A stretch of DNA of 64,000 nucleotides from Telopea speciosissima (GCF_018873765.1 NC_057916.1:10124001-10188000), one strand, 5' to 3'. Shown: positions 1-11,598, numbered from the stretch's first letter. A program made the numbers and translations. Notes: generated from the sequence alone by a model not told the origin.

Positions 1-115
1 CCCTCCGAATTCCAAAGGTACTCCCTTCTTTCAACATAATTTAACCTTCTTTTGTTATTTGCGTATCAATGGCTTCTACTTGGAGGTTATTTTGGTCTCC
101 TTTTCTTGGTTGTAG

Positions 116-231
116 ATTGCCAAGTATCTTGAACAAAGGTGCTCAAAAGAATTGAGGTCTGAGCATATCAAATATATCAGTATTATCACAGAGGAATACC
201 ATAAACTGCTTTGCATATGCAAGGAGCAGAT
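116..231 (+). pseudogene. Isolated exon of an EFR3-like (ARM-repeat) plant protein
   Basis: A 116-bp open stretch is bounded by a TAG acceptor at 113-115 and a GTAAGT donor at 232. It starts in phase 0 and ends in phase 2. The translation begins IAKYLEQRCSKELRSEHIKY and ends LLCICKEQM, which I recognise from memory as the second or third exon of plant EFR3-like / SEMI-ROLLED LEAF 2-type proteins. These are peripheral plasma-membrane scaffolds related to yeast Efr3, which anchors PI4-kinase. The 5' part would lie left of the window. The next exon of that family (a YFA..SLL-type segment) is not found anywhere in the following 21 kb. So this is either the last surviving exon of a gene cut by rearrangement, or a captured fragment. 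The exon itself has no stop. Family call fairly sure; functional status unknown. Confidence 0.6.
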
Positions 232-713
232 GTAAGTGTAATGGTTTTCTTTTCCCCTCTTATCTTTCTTGATTTTTTACTTTAATTTTAGTTGTGGAAT
301 ACAGTCTTTTTTTTTTAATTAAAAAAAGAAAAAGAAAATAAGTTTATATAAGACTTAATGTTCTAATGAAACTAGTCTCATTTCCTATTTTCTTAGAACT
401 TCCAACTACTGTTAGTTCCATTTCTGGCTCAAGGCAACTCAAGAAGTGAATTCAGTCTCATTAGCTTGACCCGGATTTGGTGTCATTTAAATATTCCCCT
501 CATTTGGACTTATGGAGTAGTTTTCAAGATTTTTTTTTTATCTTTCCTTTTTGTTCTTACTACTTTATTTAGGGAAAGATTTTGTCCATAAATTCTTGAT
601 ACTGTATCTATTTTTGTAGCCGGAAGGGGGGGTCTGTTTTCATTCTTTTGCTGCTAGACCGTAGGTGGTAGTTCTTTAGCATTATCTCAAATATATTTCT
701 CTTGTATGCATTT
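232..713. other. AT-rich intron-like remnant
   Basis: Non-coding, T-rich sequence follows the EFR3-like exon up to the target site of the first copia element. I see no exon, RNA gene or repeat structure in it beyond short A/T runs near 305-340 and 525-545. Confidence 0.4.
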
Positions 714-718
714 TGTTC

Positions 719-925
719 TGTTAGCTAAACAGAGAATGAGAGAATAAGAGAATGACTTGAGTGAGTTGAGTCTCTCCTCAGTCTCTCTATATAGATTTCA
801 TTAATTAGGACAGAATTACAAATATACCCTCCATAGCCGACTATGAGAGCTAAGGAGAGAAATAAAGAAGCAAAATAACGAAGGATAATGCCCAAAGTAC
901 CCTTATCGGGTTACATAACTTAACA
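719..925 (-). repeat. 3' LTR of deleted copia element
   Basis: This 207-bp LTR begins TGTTAGCT and ends TTAACA. It matches 3831-4036 with only about ten differences, so the insertion is fairly old but clearly recognisable. A diverged relative of the same LTR is found as a solo copy at 44179-44367. Confidence 0.9.
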
Positions 926-933
926 CTCCCCAC

Positions 934-2732
934 TCAAGTTGGTGCATATATATCATGCATGCCCAACTTGACTAAACTATGATGAAACAACTTTCTACTT
1001 AGCCCTTTGGTGAAGACATCTGCAAGTTGATCTCTTGACTTCACAAAGGGTATACAGATCTGCCCACTTTCTAACTTTTCCTTGATGAAGTGTCGATCGA
1101 TATCTACATGCTTAGTATGATCATGTTGCACTGGATTATGAGCAATGTTGATTTCCGCTTTGTTGTCACAGTACAACATCATTGGATGATGAACAGAACC
1201 ACCAATATCCTGGAGCAAACTCTGAAGCCATAATAGTTCGCATATGCCCTAGGCCATGGCACGGAATTCTGCTTCAAGACTGGACCTAGCCACCACATTT
1301 TGCTTTTACTTCGCCATGTGACAAGGTTACCTCCAACAAAGGTACAATAGCCCGAAGTGGATTTCTTGTCAGGGTTACCACCCCAGTCAGCATCTGTGTA
1401 GGCCTCAATGCGGAGATGATCATGTGGAGATAAGAGAATCCCTTTCCCTGGAGCTGACTTCAAGTAGTGGAGAATATGAAGAACAACAGCCATATGGGTA
1501 ACATAGGGATCATGCATAAACTAACTGACCAAACTAACAACAAATGCAATGTCTAGTCTCGTGTGGGAAAGATATATCAGTTTTCCCACCAACCTTTGAT
1601 AGCGCCCCTTATCAACTGGATCACCATCCTTCTGTTGTAGTCGAATAGTAGGCTCCAAAGGAGGGTCACATAGGTAACATCCTAACAAACCAATCTCTGA
1701 AAGTAAGTCTAGAACATATTTCCTTTAGGAGAGGAAGATGCCTTTGGGAGAACGGGCAACTTCAATCCCAAGAAAGTACTTGAGCTGTCTTAGGTCCTTG
1801 ATTTCAAATTCTCAACCCAAGAATGTCTTTAGGTGAGAGACTTCCTCAGTATCATTTCTAGTCACCACTATGTCATCAACATAGACTATGAGAAGAGTAA
1901 CCTTATCTCCATTCCGCTTGATGAACAAGGTGTGATCAGCATTGCTCTGTTTGTATCCTACAGAGATCATTGCTTTATGGAACCTACCAAACCAAGCCCG
2001 AGGATATTGTTTCAGCCCATATAATGCCCTCTTCAGTCTGCAAACCTTCCCATGAGTCTTGTCACAAGAAAAACCTGGAGGGACCTCCATATAGACTTCC
2101 TCCTCCAGTTCTCCATGAAGAAATGCATTTTTCACATCCAATTGCTGCAAATCCCAGCCGAGATTGGCAGCATATGATAGCAAAACTCAAACGGTGTTCA
2201 ACTTTGCCACTGGGGCAAATGTCTCCTGATAATCGATGCCATAGGTCTGGGTAAAGCCCTTGGCCACCAGCCTGGCCTTATATCTACTGTTCCATCAATC
2301 TTCTGCTTGACAACAAACACCCATTTGTAACCCACTGTTTTCTTGCCCGAAGGAAGAGTCACCAGCTCCCATGTCTCATTTTTTTATAAGGCCATCATCT
2401 CTTCCAACATGGCTGTCTTCCACTTTGGATCTGTTATTGCCTCCTGCCATTTTTTTAGGAATAGAAACCGAGGAAAGAGAGGACACAAATGCATAATAGG
2501 AAGGGGACAAAACATCATAGGAAACAAAGTTGGTGATAGGATGTTGGGTGCAAGATCTAACGCCCTTACGGGTAGCAATAGGTAAATCAAGAAAGGGATC
2601 CTTACCAAGCAACGCAGCGGAATCTAGATCTGGATCAGGTTCTGACGGTTGGAGAAGTGATACAAGAGTGGTGATCTCAACTTGCTTTTTATGTTTCCAG
2701 CCGAAGACTTGATCCATAGGAATTTCACTCAT
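934..2732 (-). pseudogene. copia reverse transcriptase and RNase H, broken
   Basis: Read on the minus strand. The pre-RT segment contains ATRKGVRSCTQHPITNFVSY (2376-2732). RT follows with LDVKNAFLHGELEEEVYM and the catalytic YVDD in LLIVYVDDIVV (1812-2183). RNase H has EAYTDADWGGN and STSGYCTFVGGN (1179-1517). The C-terminal part has [20 protein letters not shown] and ends about nine codons before the polypurine tract (934-1218). The pieces lie in different frames and are separated by stops and frameshifts, so no functional Pol can be made. Confidence 0.85.
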
Positions 2733-2908
2733 AGGTTTTCGTTTCCCCTAAATAAGAGGCACACTAGAAACAGAAACTGGAGCTTCAGGAGAAGGAGGCT
2801 CCCCCTGAGTAGGAACTGGTAGAAGAGCATGAAATTGTCAGACAGATCGGGTTGCATAGATTGCAACAAGTAGGACATCAACATGGCATCATTAGACATC
2901 CACTTCAT

Positions 2909-3127
2909 TTACGAAGGCCCTGCTGTAGTAGGCATGGGGTCATTCCCAAGTATGTGTCCAATCAGCCCACGACCGGCAATGGCCAAATAGGTGGTCCGAG
3001 ACCACTTGAGATAGTTGCAACTATCAAGCTTGATAGGAGCAGAAAGAGGTAGCACATCTTTCCGGGGCTGGCCATCTTGCCCAAAGGCTGCGGAGGAGGC
3101 ATCCGAGCCTGTCATTGGGGCAGCCAA
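2909..3127 (-). pseudogene. copia gag N-terminal fragment
   Basis: The open frame of 72 codons contains the copia Gag N-terminal motif LDSCNYLKWSRTTYLAIAG (N-Y-L-x-W). It corresponds to the first part of the UBN2/Gag domain only. The downstream sequence jumps to the reverse transcriptase spacer, so about 3 kb of a normal copia polyprotein has been deleted. Confidence 0.75.
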
Positions 3128-3830
3128 ACAGGGAGAGCTAGAGTAGACAATTTATCAAACACCTGGTAGGCACTCTTGAAAATGCCAGAATCTGAGGCTG
3201 AAATTAAGGTTGAAGATAGCTCTTGATAGTAGTAAGTAACCCCGAAAGTATCAGCTCCAACAAGTAGCCCAACAGCCCTAACCAAGAAAAGTCGATTGGA
3301 GTTGAGGTTTTGAGAAAAACCTGAAAAAAAGGATCAATTAGGCTGGATGATGCAAGGTGACCTCCTCCAAAACAAACCAGCAGCAAAAAACAGCCAAAAA
3401 CCAGATGTCGATAAGTCTCAAGTTTTCAGGAAAAACCTGAAAGAATGATCGATTGGATTAAGGAGCAGAAAACAGAAGTTGTAAAGAGGGATAGATGCTG
3501 CAAAAAGGTGCAGGTGAAGCTCCAATAGTGAGAAGAAGAGCCTAGAAGAGAAAAAAAAGGGCCAAATCTTCAAGAACTTGGATGCTTCAATATCGCAGGG
3601 AAGGAGGCAGCATCTATCGAACAGAAAAGGATTCAAAACATATGAAAGAAAAGAGGTGGGATTGAGGGCAGCAACTAGATCATAAGATCAACTCATTAGT
3701 GCTGCCCTAAGGTGAAGGATGGGAACCAAGAGAAGCAGAGAAGGGATCGAAGGTAGAAGAAAGGGAGGAGAGAAGAGAAGAGATGGTGGGTTTGGAAGAT
3801 TGGATCAGAATAGGTTTAGCTCTGATACCA

Positions 3831-4036
3831 TGTTAACTAACAGAGAATAAGAGAATGAGAGAATGACTTGATTGAGTTGAGTCTCTCCTCAGTCCCTCTA
3901 TATAGAATTCATTAATTAGGACAGAATTACAAATATACCCTCCATAGCCGACTATGTGAGCTAAGGAGAGAAATAAAGAAGCAAAATAACAAAGGAAAAT
4001 GCCCAAAGTACCCTAACCGAGTTACATAACTTAACA
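3831..4036 (-). repeat. 5' LTR of deleted copia element
   Basis: This LTR is next to the tRNA-Met primer-binding site (3818-3829), which fixes the minus-strand orientation of the element. It ends TTAACA immediately before the TGTTC target duplication. Confidence 0.9.
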
Positions 4037-5736
4037 TGTTCTATAGGGCATACTTCGCTCTCAGTCTAATGATTGTTGTAATTGAACTGTAATTTGTACA
4101 TGTACCACATGTGCAGTATGTTATGGGTTTTTAGTGATGGGCTGCGATTAGAGAAATGTGTTTTGGCATTCATGGATGCTTTCCATACCAATGTATTGTA
4201 ATCCAGCGATTGTCCGAATATTTCTTTTATATGTTATCCTCTATTTTTCTTATAAATTTGCTATTTATTGTGACTTTGTGAGATTGAAAAAGGTTTCACT
4301 GGTGAACCACATCTAGAGACTTCTAGGACTTTATCTATAGTTGGTTGAATGTGATCACATCTTCATGGAGATATTGATAGAACATAACATCCATCAATAA
4401 TGCATTAGTACTTTTTAATAACTAGCAAAAGAAAATAGGTAAAGACCTCTTAGGGAGTTGCCCAGTTTGGGAATTTTATCGTGTTAAAAATTTGAGTGCA
4501 ACTATGGATGTAGGAGTCAAATACAACAATTAACACTTAGACAACCCAACACTTTAATATGAATAACAAATTAAAGTGGATGAAACTTAAATCTGATTCC
4601 AAATTAACATCTGAACCATTAAACAATCCGACACTATCACATCGAGCAAATTAAACTTGATGAAACTTAAATTTGATTGCAAATGAACATACTATGCTAA
4701 TTTTAAAGGGAATTGCATACTTATGCTGAACTTCTAAAAAGTTGCTTGGTATTGCAACTTATTTTTAAAAAAAAAAGTTGGGTATTATAGTACGGTGATT
4801 TTGTAGATCAAAAGTAAACTCAATGTATCTAGTTCAGCTGCCCTATAAGAAAACCTCTTTGACCTGACGTAGTCTGTTGGACCTATGGAAAAGCCATATG
4901 TACTGAATTAAAGAAAAAATGATCAGGAATTTTACTTGAATTCTTGCATATGGTAACATTTACCGGGCTGACTATGAAGGCCTTTATGGTACCCGTCTTT
5001 GATTTTAGGAAATCTTTGTTTCTTTTTCAACTCTTTTACCAATATGTGGCATGTATGAAGTGTAAAAACTCCTAGGTAGACACATGCCGAGGCTCCGCTA
5101 GCTGTGGCCAAGCACATGTAGAGATGAGATTCACCATTCAACCAACCAGCAATTCTTTCAAAGAACAAAAAATTTGACCCTATAAAATGAATAATGTTGA
5201 TCACACAATTATTTTTGCAGATATCACAGACATGTGTCTGTCATAGAATTGATTTCTTTTGAGTAAATATTGTGCCGTATAGGTTTATGGCCATCATTAA
5301 GAATATAATGGAAGGGGAGGCTATAATCATATTTTCGGTGGAGGAATTTCCCTGGTGGAAGCCAATCAATTATTGGTCCTTTTCCCTGCATTTGTACCAT
5401 ATGTATTGATATGCTTTTATGTATAGGTTGTCCTCGCTGTCTAACTGTTAACTATTATTTCTATTTGCATATACTGTTATTTATGTTCTTTTATTTCATT
5501 CCTAGACCTCAGGGGGGTTGAATATTGTGTCCACTGTATGTCTTTTCTATTCGCTTTGATTATGTGATTGAATTGAGTATAAAGAATAACCACTTTTGGC
5601 ATTTGCTGGAATATGACATTACTACCTTTTAAAGACTTAATTCTTCTAAATATTGCCTTGGATAATTTAATGAAGAGTCATGTTTACATTTTCTAAACAC
5701 AAAATTTCTTGTATTTTGTTCTGGGAAAAAATGTTG

Positions 5737-5901
5737 GATGAGAAGGAATTACTTGAAAACAATTGTTGCCCCATGCACCTAAAGCCTTACATACGAAAGG
5801 AGGACAACTTCTTCTTTGCCTTATCGAAGTATCAAAAATCGTTGGAAGAGATTCTAAGTCAAAATCCAAACTCTGTGCAGCCTTCTTTTCGTTTGAATGA
5901 G
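5737..5901 (+). pseudogene. OVA1: Organellar methionyl-tRNA synthetase exon, copy A
   Basis: The exon encodes 55 residues starting DEKELLENNCCPMHLKP and continuing RKEDNFFFALSKYQKSLEE. This is the class I MetRS segment after the zinc/connective-peptide region of plant dual-targeted chloroplast/mitochondrial enzymes. The donor GTGAGG at 5902 is intact. The acceptor is damaged: the bases before the exon read TTG, where copy B has CAG. The reading frame is open. No other MetRS exon follows; the next coding block belongs to PRP4K. So this is a stray exon, not a gene. Confidence 0.75.
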
Positions 5902-6064
5902 GTGAGGATGATAAACTTCCCCCTTTGTTTTGGATGAATTGTTCACTTTTCCCTCTCTGTGTCTTCAATGAATGCTAACATGAAATATAGATAACGGTTT
6001 TCAGCAGTTGATTGGGTTAACATTTTTCCCCATTCCTTTATTGACTAGATTATTCTTTTCTTTT

Positions 6065-6122
6065 CTTTTCTTTTCTTTTCTTTTGGGGGGGGGGGGGGGA
6101 GGGGGTGTTTGGGGGCACACCA
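6065..6122 (+). repeat. Pyrimidine run followed by poly-G tract
   Basis: A (CTTTT)n run is followed by a 13-base G run, then GAGGGGGTGTTTGGGGGCAC. The same feature recurs in units B (10064-10100) and C (10801-10835). The G runs could form a G-quadruplex. The sequence lies within the presumed intron between the MetRS and PRP4K exons. Confidence 0.6.
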
Positions 6123-6531
6123 TTGTTTTGGAAGAAATCATAAATATCAGAGGAATCTTAGAGAGAGAATTAAGAATATTATTTTACAAGCTGATCTTAT
6201 AAGGCATACATTTTGGCTCTAGCATACTAGGTGATTGTTTTGTTTTAAGAAGGTTGTGTGGAGCAGGAAAAATAAGAATGAATCAATTTCTTTTGAGGCC
6301 AAAATAAATGTTTCTTCAAAGCATGAAACCTCCATGGAATAGAAGGTTACAGAAAAATATGGAAGGTGGATAAGTTTAGGTTTTCATTTTTTTTATTTTT
6401 TATAATTATTGTATTTGGTGGTATGAAATGTAATTTTAGTATGTCGGGCTCAATCTTCTTGTTTGGCTTTAGATTTTGGGTTTTCAGTCATAGTCCAGTT
6501 CTTAGTCTGAGTTTTTCATAATTATTTTTAG

Positions 6532-7793
6532 AAGAGAGGGAGAGAAAGAAGGAGAAGGAGAAGGATCGAGACGGGTACAGGGAGAAGGTCTGGGACAGGG
6601 AGAGAGATAGGTACACGAATAGGGAAGGGGAGCGGGAGAGGGAAAGGGAGAGAAAGAGTTCGGGATAAAGATAGAGGTAGGGAGACTTAGAGCGGTTGGA
6701 TGGGTAGACATCTATATGATGGTCATAATGATGCATATGGTGGTCGAGATAGGTCGAAAAATTCCAGGCATTTGAAAGATGAACGAGATTACCACTATAG
6801 GAAAGGAAACAAAGATCCAGTAAAGGTGCCCAGCATCATGGCTGATGATCTGGAAAGGCGTGAAAAGAAACCACTAAGGTATTCAATGTCATTTAGTCAT
6901 TGGATGTATCCTAGCTTACTTCAAATTTATCTTATATGCTGCTCTCTGCTTTTAGAGATGAAGAGGTAGAAGAAGATTATGAAGATAGGGTTTCATTACA
7001 ACTAGCGGAACAAGAAGAGGAGGATCTTGACAGAATTAAGGAGGAGAGCAGGAAAAGAAGGCAAGCCATGCTAGGAAAATATAAACAACAGCAACAGCTG
7101 TCACAAGAGTAGGTAGTACCTCATGGTCAAGCCAAGCCTCAAGTAAAGGTGTCGTCCACTTCCAAGCTAATTGTGTTTTCTATATTTTGATGTTTCGGAG
7201 TTTTATTTTTAGTTTATGACTGCTTTCTTTGTGGCCTTTATTCATTGTTCATACTAAACCATAAATGCTTTGGATCAGAGAATGGTTCTCTCAATGTCAA
7301 CAAGGCGGCAAAACAGATACTTCCTCCAAAAGCGGTTAATTCTACATCTGTGGCTTCTAAGGGTAGGAATGATAGTCCCGAGGCTAATGTCCTCGAGCCT
7401 ACATTTTCTGTATGGAAATCACCTTCACATAATGGAATTTTGGCACATGAGAGCAATTCTGGTATTAGGGGCTTAGGGGATGGGTCTCCAAAGGTTTGTA
7501 GATGACCAATTAACAATTAGATATTTTTTTAAATTTCTTGCATACGTGGGTAGGCATGATTTGCATGAATCAACTCCAAGCTTGTCTACCATGGTTCTTT
7601 TGATTACTTATGTGACCTTGGATGGTTTATTTTTTAATTTTTTGAGCCTGGGTATAATAACTGCGATTGCTTTAAGATGTTAATTTCCACTGCTCCATAG
7701 TCACAGTTTCACCAATTTGTGTAGAGAGAGAGATCAGCAGATATGTTTTGTGATGATATTTTTGGAGAGAGACCTGCTGGAGTTCGTAAAACT
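6532..7793 (+). pseudogene. PRP4K: PRP4K splicing kinase N-terminal exons, copy A
   Basis: Four exons with splice signals are visible: 6532-6878, 6956-7148, 7281-7493 and 7725-7793. They encode the Arg/Glu/Asp-rich region, then EEDYEDRVSLQLAEQEEEDL and RIKEESRKRRQAMLGKYK, then EPTFSVWKSPSHNG and GLGDGSPK, then RSADMFCDDIFGE. This order matches the N-terminal half of plant pre-mRNA-splicing kinase PRP4 homologues, which phosphorylate spliceosome proteins in the nucleus. It is broken by a frameshift near 6665, an in-frame TAG in the first exon (RET*SGW), and TAG after LSQE in the second. The kinase domain is absent because the tandem duplication ends at 8047. Introns are present, so it was copied as DNA, not from mRNA. 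Confidence 0.75.
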
Positions 7794-8841
7794 GTAGATG
7801 TCGTTCTATTTCTTCTCCCCTCTAATTGCATTAAGCTCTTGCAGTCTCACATTCACAATGTTGGTTTTATTCTTTGTTTGTTGAACATTTAATGTAGATA
7901 ATAGAAAGCTGAACTGGGTTTCTGAAAAATCGTGTATAATAGAAAACTGATTTGAATAACCAAATGAAGTATATGGTTTGTCTTGCCTGAGGTAGCATGT
8001 TCAACTGAGGCCACTTTGGACCTGCTGCATGTTCTCTCCTTTTTATTATAATTTGTATATGCACCACATGAGCAGTACGTTATGGGTTTTTAGTGATGGC
8101 CTGCGATTGCGGTTAGAATGTGTTTTGGCCTTCATGGATGCTTTCCATAGCGATGTATTGTAATCCAACGATTGACAGAATATTTCTTTTAAATGTTATC
8201 CTCTATTTTTCTTATAAATTTGTTATTTATTGCGACTTTGTGAGATTTAAAAAGGTTTCACTGGTGAACCATATCTAGAGACTTCTAGGACTTTATCTAT
8301 AGTTGGTTGAATATGATCACATCTTCATAAAGATATTGATAGTACACAAAATCCATCAATAAAGCAATAGTATTTTTTAGTAACTAGCGAAAGAAAATAG
8401 GTAAGGACCTCTTAGGGAGTTGTCTAGTTTGGGAGTTTTATCGTGTTAAAATTGAGTGCAACTTTGGATTTAGGAGTCAAATACAACAGTTAACACTTAG
8501 ACAACTTAGCACTTTAATATGAATAACAAATTAAAGTGGATGAAACTTAAATCTGATTCCAAATTAACATCTAAACCATTAAATAATCCGGCACTATCAT
8601 ATCGAGCAAATTCAACTTGATGAACCTTAAATTTGATTGCAAATGAACATACTATGCTAATTTTAAAGGGAATTGCATACTTATGCTGAACTTCTAAAAA
8701 GTTGCTTGGTATTGCAACTTATTTAAATAAAAAAAGTTGGGTATTATAGTATGGTGATTTTGTAGATCAAAAGTAAACTCAATGTATCTAGTTCAGCTAC
8801 CCTATAAGAAAACCTCTTTGACCTGACATAGTCTATTGGAC

Positions 8842-9357
8842 CTATGGAAAAGCCATGTGTACTGACTTAAAGAAAAAACGATAAGGAATTTTACTTGAGT
8901 TCTTGCAAATGGTAACATTTACCGGGCCGATTATGAAGGCCTTTATTGTATCAAGTGTGAGTAATATAAGGTGGTGCCCGTCTTTGATTTTAGGAAATCT
9001 TTGTTGCTTTATCAACTCTTTTACCAATATCTGCCATGTATGAAGTGTAAAAACTCCTAGGTAGACACATGCAGAGGCTCTACCAGCTGTGCCCAAGCAC
9101 TTGTAGAGATGAGATTCACCATTCAACCAACCAACAATTCTTTCAAAGAACAAAAAATTTGACCCTATAGAATGTGTAATGTTGATCACACAATTATTTT
9201 TGTAGATATGACGGACACAAATGTCTGTCATAGAATTGATTTCTTTTGAGTACATATTGTGACGTATAGGTTTATGGCCATCATTAAGAAAATAATGGAT
9301 GGGGAGGCTATAATCATATTTTTGTTGGAGGATCGTTCCCTGGTGGAAGCCAATCAA
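8842..9357 (-). other. Antisense open frame of unknown meaning
   Basis: This is a 171-codon open frame on the minus strand inside unit B. In unit A the same region (4932-5204) holds only a 90-codon version. I do not recognise the protein. The segment NGESHLYKCLG and the following hydrophobic stretch SACVYLGVFTLHTW are conserved between the copies, but the two units are recent duplicates, so that says little. No start context, splice signals or promoter support it. Probably chance, or a captured antisense exon. Confidence 0.15.
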
Positions 9358-9721
9358 TTATTGGTCATTTCCCTTGCATTTGTACCATATGTATTGATAT
9401 GCTTTTATGTATAGGCTGTCCTCATTGTCTAATTAACTATTATTTCTATTTGCATATACTGTTATTTATGTTCTTTTATTTCATTCCTAGACCTCAAGGG
9501 GGTTGAATATTGTGTCCACTGTATGTCTTTTCTATTGGCATTGATTGTGTAATTGAATTGAGTATAAAGAATAACCACATTCGGCATTTGCTGGAATATG
9601 ACATTACTACCTTTTAAAGACTTAATTCTTTTAAATATTGCCTTGGATAATTTGATGAAGAGTCATGTTTACATTTTCTAAACATAAAATTTCCTGTATT
9701 TTGCTCTGGTAAAAAATGCAG

Positions 9722-9886
9722 GATGAGAAGGAATTACTTGAAAACAATTGTTGCCCCATGCATCTAAAGCCTTGTATATGAAAGGAGGACAACATCGTCT
9801 TTGCCTTATCGAAGTATAAAAAATCCTTGGAAGAGATTCTAAGTCAAAATCCAAACTCCATGCAGCCTTCTTTTTGTTTGAATGAG
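9722..9886 (+). pseudogene. OVA1: Organellar methionyl-tRNA synthetase exon, copy B
   Basis: Duplicate of 5737-5901. Here the acceptor (TGCAG) is intact but the donor has changed from GT to AT at 9887-9888. A TGA replaces the CGA codon of the RKEDN motif, so the frame is closed. Copies A and B have decayed in different ways, showing that neither is under selection. Confidence 0.75.
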
Positions 9887-10527
9887 ATGAGGATGATAAA
9901 CTTCCCCCTTTGTTTTGACTGAATTATTCACTTTTCCCTCTCTCTGTGTCTTCAATGAACGCTAACATGAAATATAGATAATGGTTTTCAGCAGTTGATT
10001 GGGTTAACATTTTTCCCCATTCCTTTATTGACTAGATTTTTCTTTTTTTTCTTTTTTTTTTGGGTTGGGGGGGGGGGGGGAAGGGGGTGTTGGGGGGCAC
10101 ACTATTGTTTTGGAAGAAATCATAAATATCAGAGGACTCTTAGAGAGAGAATTAAGAATATTATTTTACAAGCTGATCTTACAAGGCATACATTTTGGCT
10201 CTAGCATACTATTTTAAAGCATACTAGGTGATTGTTTTGTTTTAAGAAGGTTGTGTGGAGCAGGAAAAATAAGAATGAATCAATTTCTTTTGAGGCCAAA
10301 ATAAATGTTTCTTCAAAGCATGAAACCTGCATGGGATAAAAGGTTACAGAAAAATATGGAAGGTGGATATGTTTAGGTTTTCATTTATTTATATTTTATT
10401 ATTATTGTATTTGGTGGTATAAAATGTAATTTTAGTATGTCGGGCTCAATCTTCTTGTTTGGCTTTGGATTTTGGGTTTTAAATCTTAGTCCAGTTCTTA
10501 GTCTGAGTTTTTCATAATTATTTTTAG

Positions 10528-10632
10528 AAGAGAGGGAAAGAGAGAAGGAGAAGGAGAAGAAGAAGGATCGGGACAGGGATAGGGAGAAGGTCTGGGACAA
10601 GGAGAGAGATAGGTACAGGAATAGAGAGGGGG
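10528..10632 (+). pseudogene. PRP4K: PRP4K first-exon stub, copy B
   Basis: This is the start of the Arg/Glu-rich PRP4K exon after a TTTTTAG acceptor. It is cut off after about 100 bp by the rearrangement breakpoint that leads to unit C. Confidence 0.6.
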
Positions 10633-10645
10633 TGTTGGGGGCACA

Positions 10646-10838
10646 CCCCCTTTGTTTTGACTGAATTGTTCACTTTTCCCTCTCTCTGTGTCTTCAATGA
10701 ATGCTAACATGAAATATAGATAATGGCTTTCAGCAATTGATTGGGTTAGCATTTTCCCCCATTCCTTTATTGACTAGATTATTCTTCTTTCTTTTTTTTT
10801 AGGGGGGGGGGGGGGGAGGGGGTGTTGGGGGCACACCA
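10646..10838 (+). repeat. Tandem duplication, unit C, left part
   Basis: This is a third, partial copy, homologous to 5916-6127 of unit A. It starts with the intron sequence just after the MetRS exon and ends at the CACCA target site of the second copia element. The copy resumes at 16524. Confidence 0.75.
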
Positions 10839-11057
10839 TATTAAGAATAGTTGTATCAGGGGTATATATATACATAACCCCTCTTTTGTGTTTTCTTTAT
10901 GTCATTTGTATAAGACCAAGGGTCTGTGTGTAATTTCATATTCTTTTCAATCTAAGCATGTTAGTCTCTTGTTTTGAGACATAACACACAAAACCAAAAC
11001 CGTGTCTGCTCTCTATCTCTTTCTTCTCTTCTCCTTCTTCCACCCTAAATGCTAACA
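10839..11057 (+). repeat. 5' LTR of second copia element
   Basis: 219-bp LTR ending GCTAACA. It matches 16305-16523 with a modest number of differences. Confidence 0.85.
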
Positions 11058-11598
11058 TGGTATCAGAACTGATTCTACTGGTTGCAAGTGTTTGAAGGAA
11101 GTTTGGAGTGTGAAGAAGGTTTTATTTCACTTGGTTGCTCCTGCTGTTTGAAGGTCTAGTTAGGTTATCTTCTCCAAGTTGTTTCTCTTTGATTTGGAAT
11201 CCAAATGGAGTGCTTCTTAGTGCTCTAGTTTCGTTTGGGGATCCTCTTTGATCTCCTTGACTTCTCTCAAGCTTTTTCCAAGCATCCATTCATCCACAAG
11301 GGATCTCGTGGTGGCTGTTCTGCCCAGAATTTTCGCCAGTTAGGGTCTAGATTGGCACCTTGGTCTTCAATAGGGCCTTGTTTGACCATTGTTTATGGTC
11401 CATTTGCATCATTTTTTGGTAAGGAACAGTACTCATCCTTACTCCGCTGCTGTTTGAGCAATTTATGAAGATCTGCAAGTGTTTTTAAGCCTTTTTGGCT
11501 ATTGTTTGCACTTTTTTGTGCCTACTGTTTTTGGGAGATATCTGTTTGCTTGAAGTAATACTGTTTCCCTATTCTAAGTGGTTGATTAAAGCTTCAAT

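Larger units (their letters stand above)
719..4036 (-). mobile_element. Ty1/copia retrotransposon, internally deleted
   Basis: A complete element of 3.3 kb lies on the minus strand. LTRs are 719-925 and 3831-4036, both with TG...CA ends. The target duplication TGTTC is at 714-718 and 4037-4041. A primer-binding site complementary to initiator tRNA-Met sits next to the right-hand (5') LTR at 3818-3829, read as TGGTATCAGAGC on the minus strand. A pyrimidine-rich reversed polypurine tract follows the left LTR at 926-931. Inside, in minus-strand order, are a gag N-terminus, then directly the start of reverse transcriptase, then RNase H. The rest of gag, the protease and the integrase are missing. 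The reading frames carry stops, so the copy is not autonomous. Confidence 0.9.
4088..8047 (+). repeat. Tandem duplication, unit A
   Basis: Positions 4088-6632 are repeated almost base for base from 8048 onward (unit B). The unit is about 3.96 kb, direct and adjacent: the end of A is the start of B. It carries a MetRS exon, a long intron with a poly-G tract, and four PRP4K exons. 4088-5736 is intron-like sequence with no exon I can recognise on the + strand; a short unassigned antisense reading frame lies at 4932-5204. Confidence 0.85.
8048..10632 (+). repeat. Tandem duplication, unit B (truncated)
   Basis: This is a direct repeat of 4088-6632 with scattered substitutions and small indels. 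It stops abruptly inside the first PRP4K exon at about 10632, where it is joined through a short G-rich filler to unit C. 8048-9721 is intron-like and shows nothing on the + strand. Confidence 0.85.

Noticed and set aside
5902..6531. A true MetRS-PRP4K fusion gene
   Set aside because: The MetRS exon lacks an acceptor in copy A and the PRP4K exons contain a frameshift and stops; nothing supports a functional fusion.
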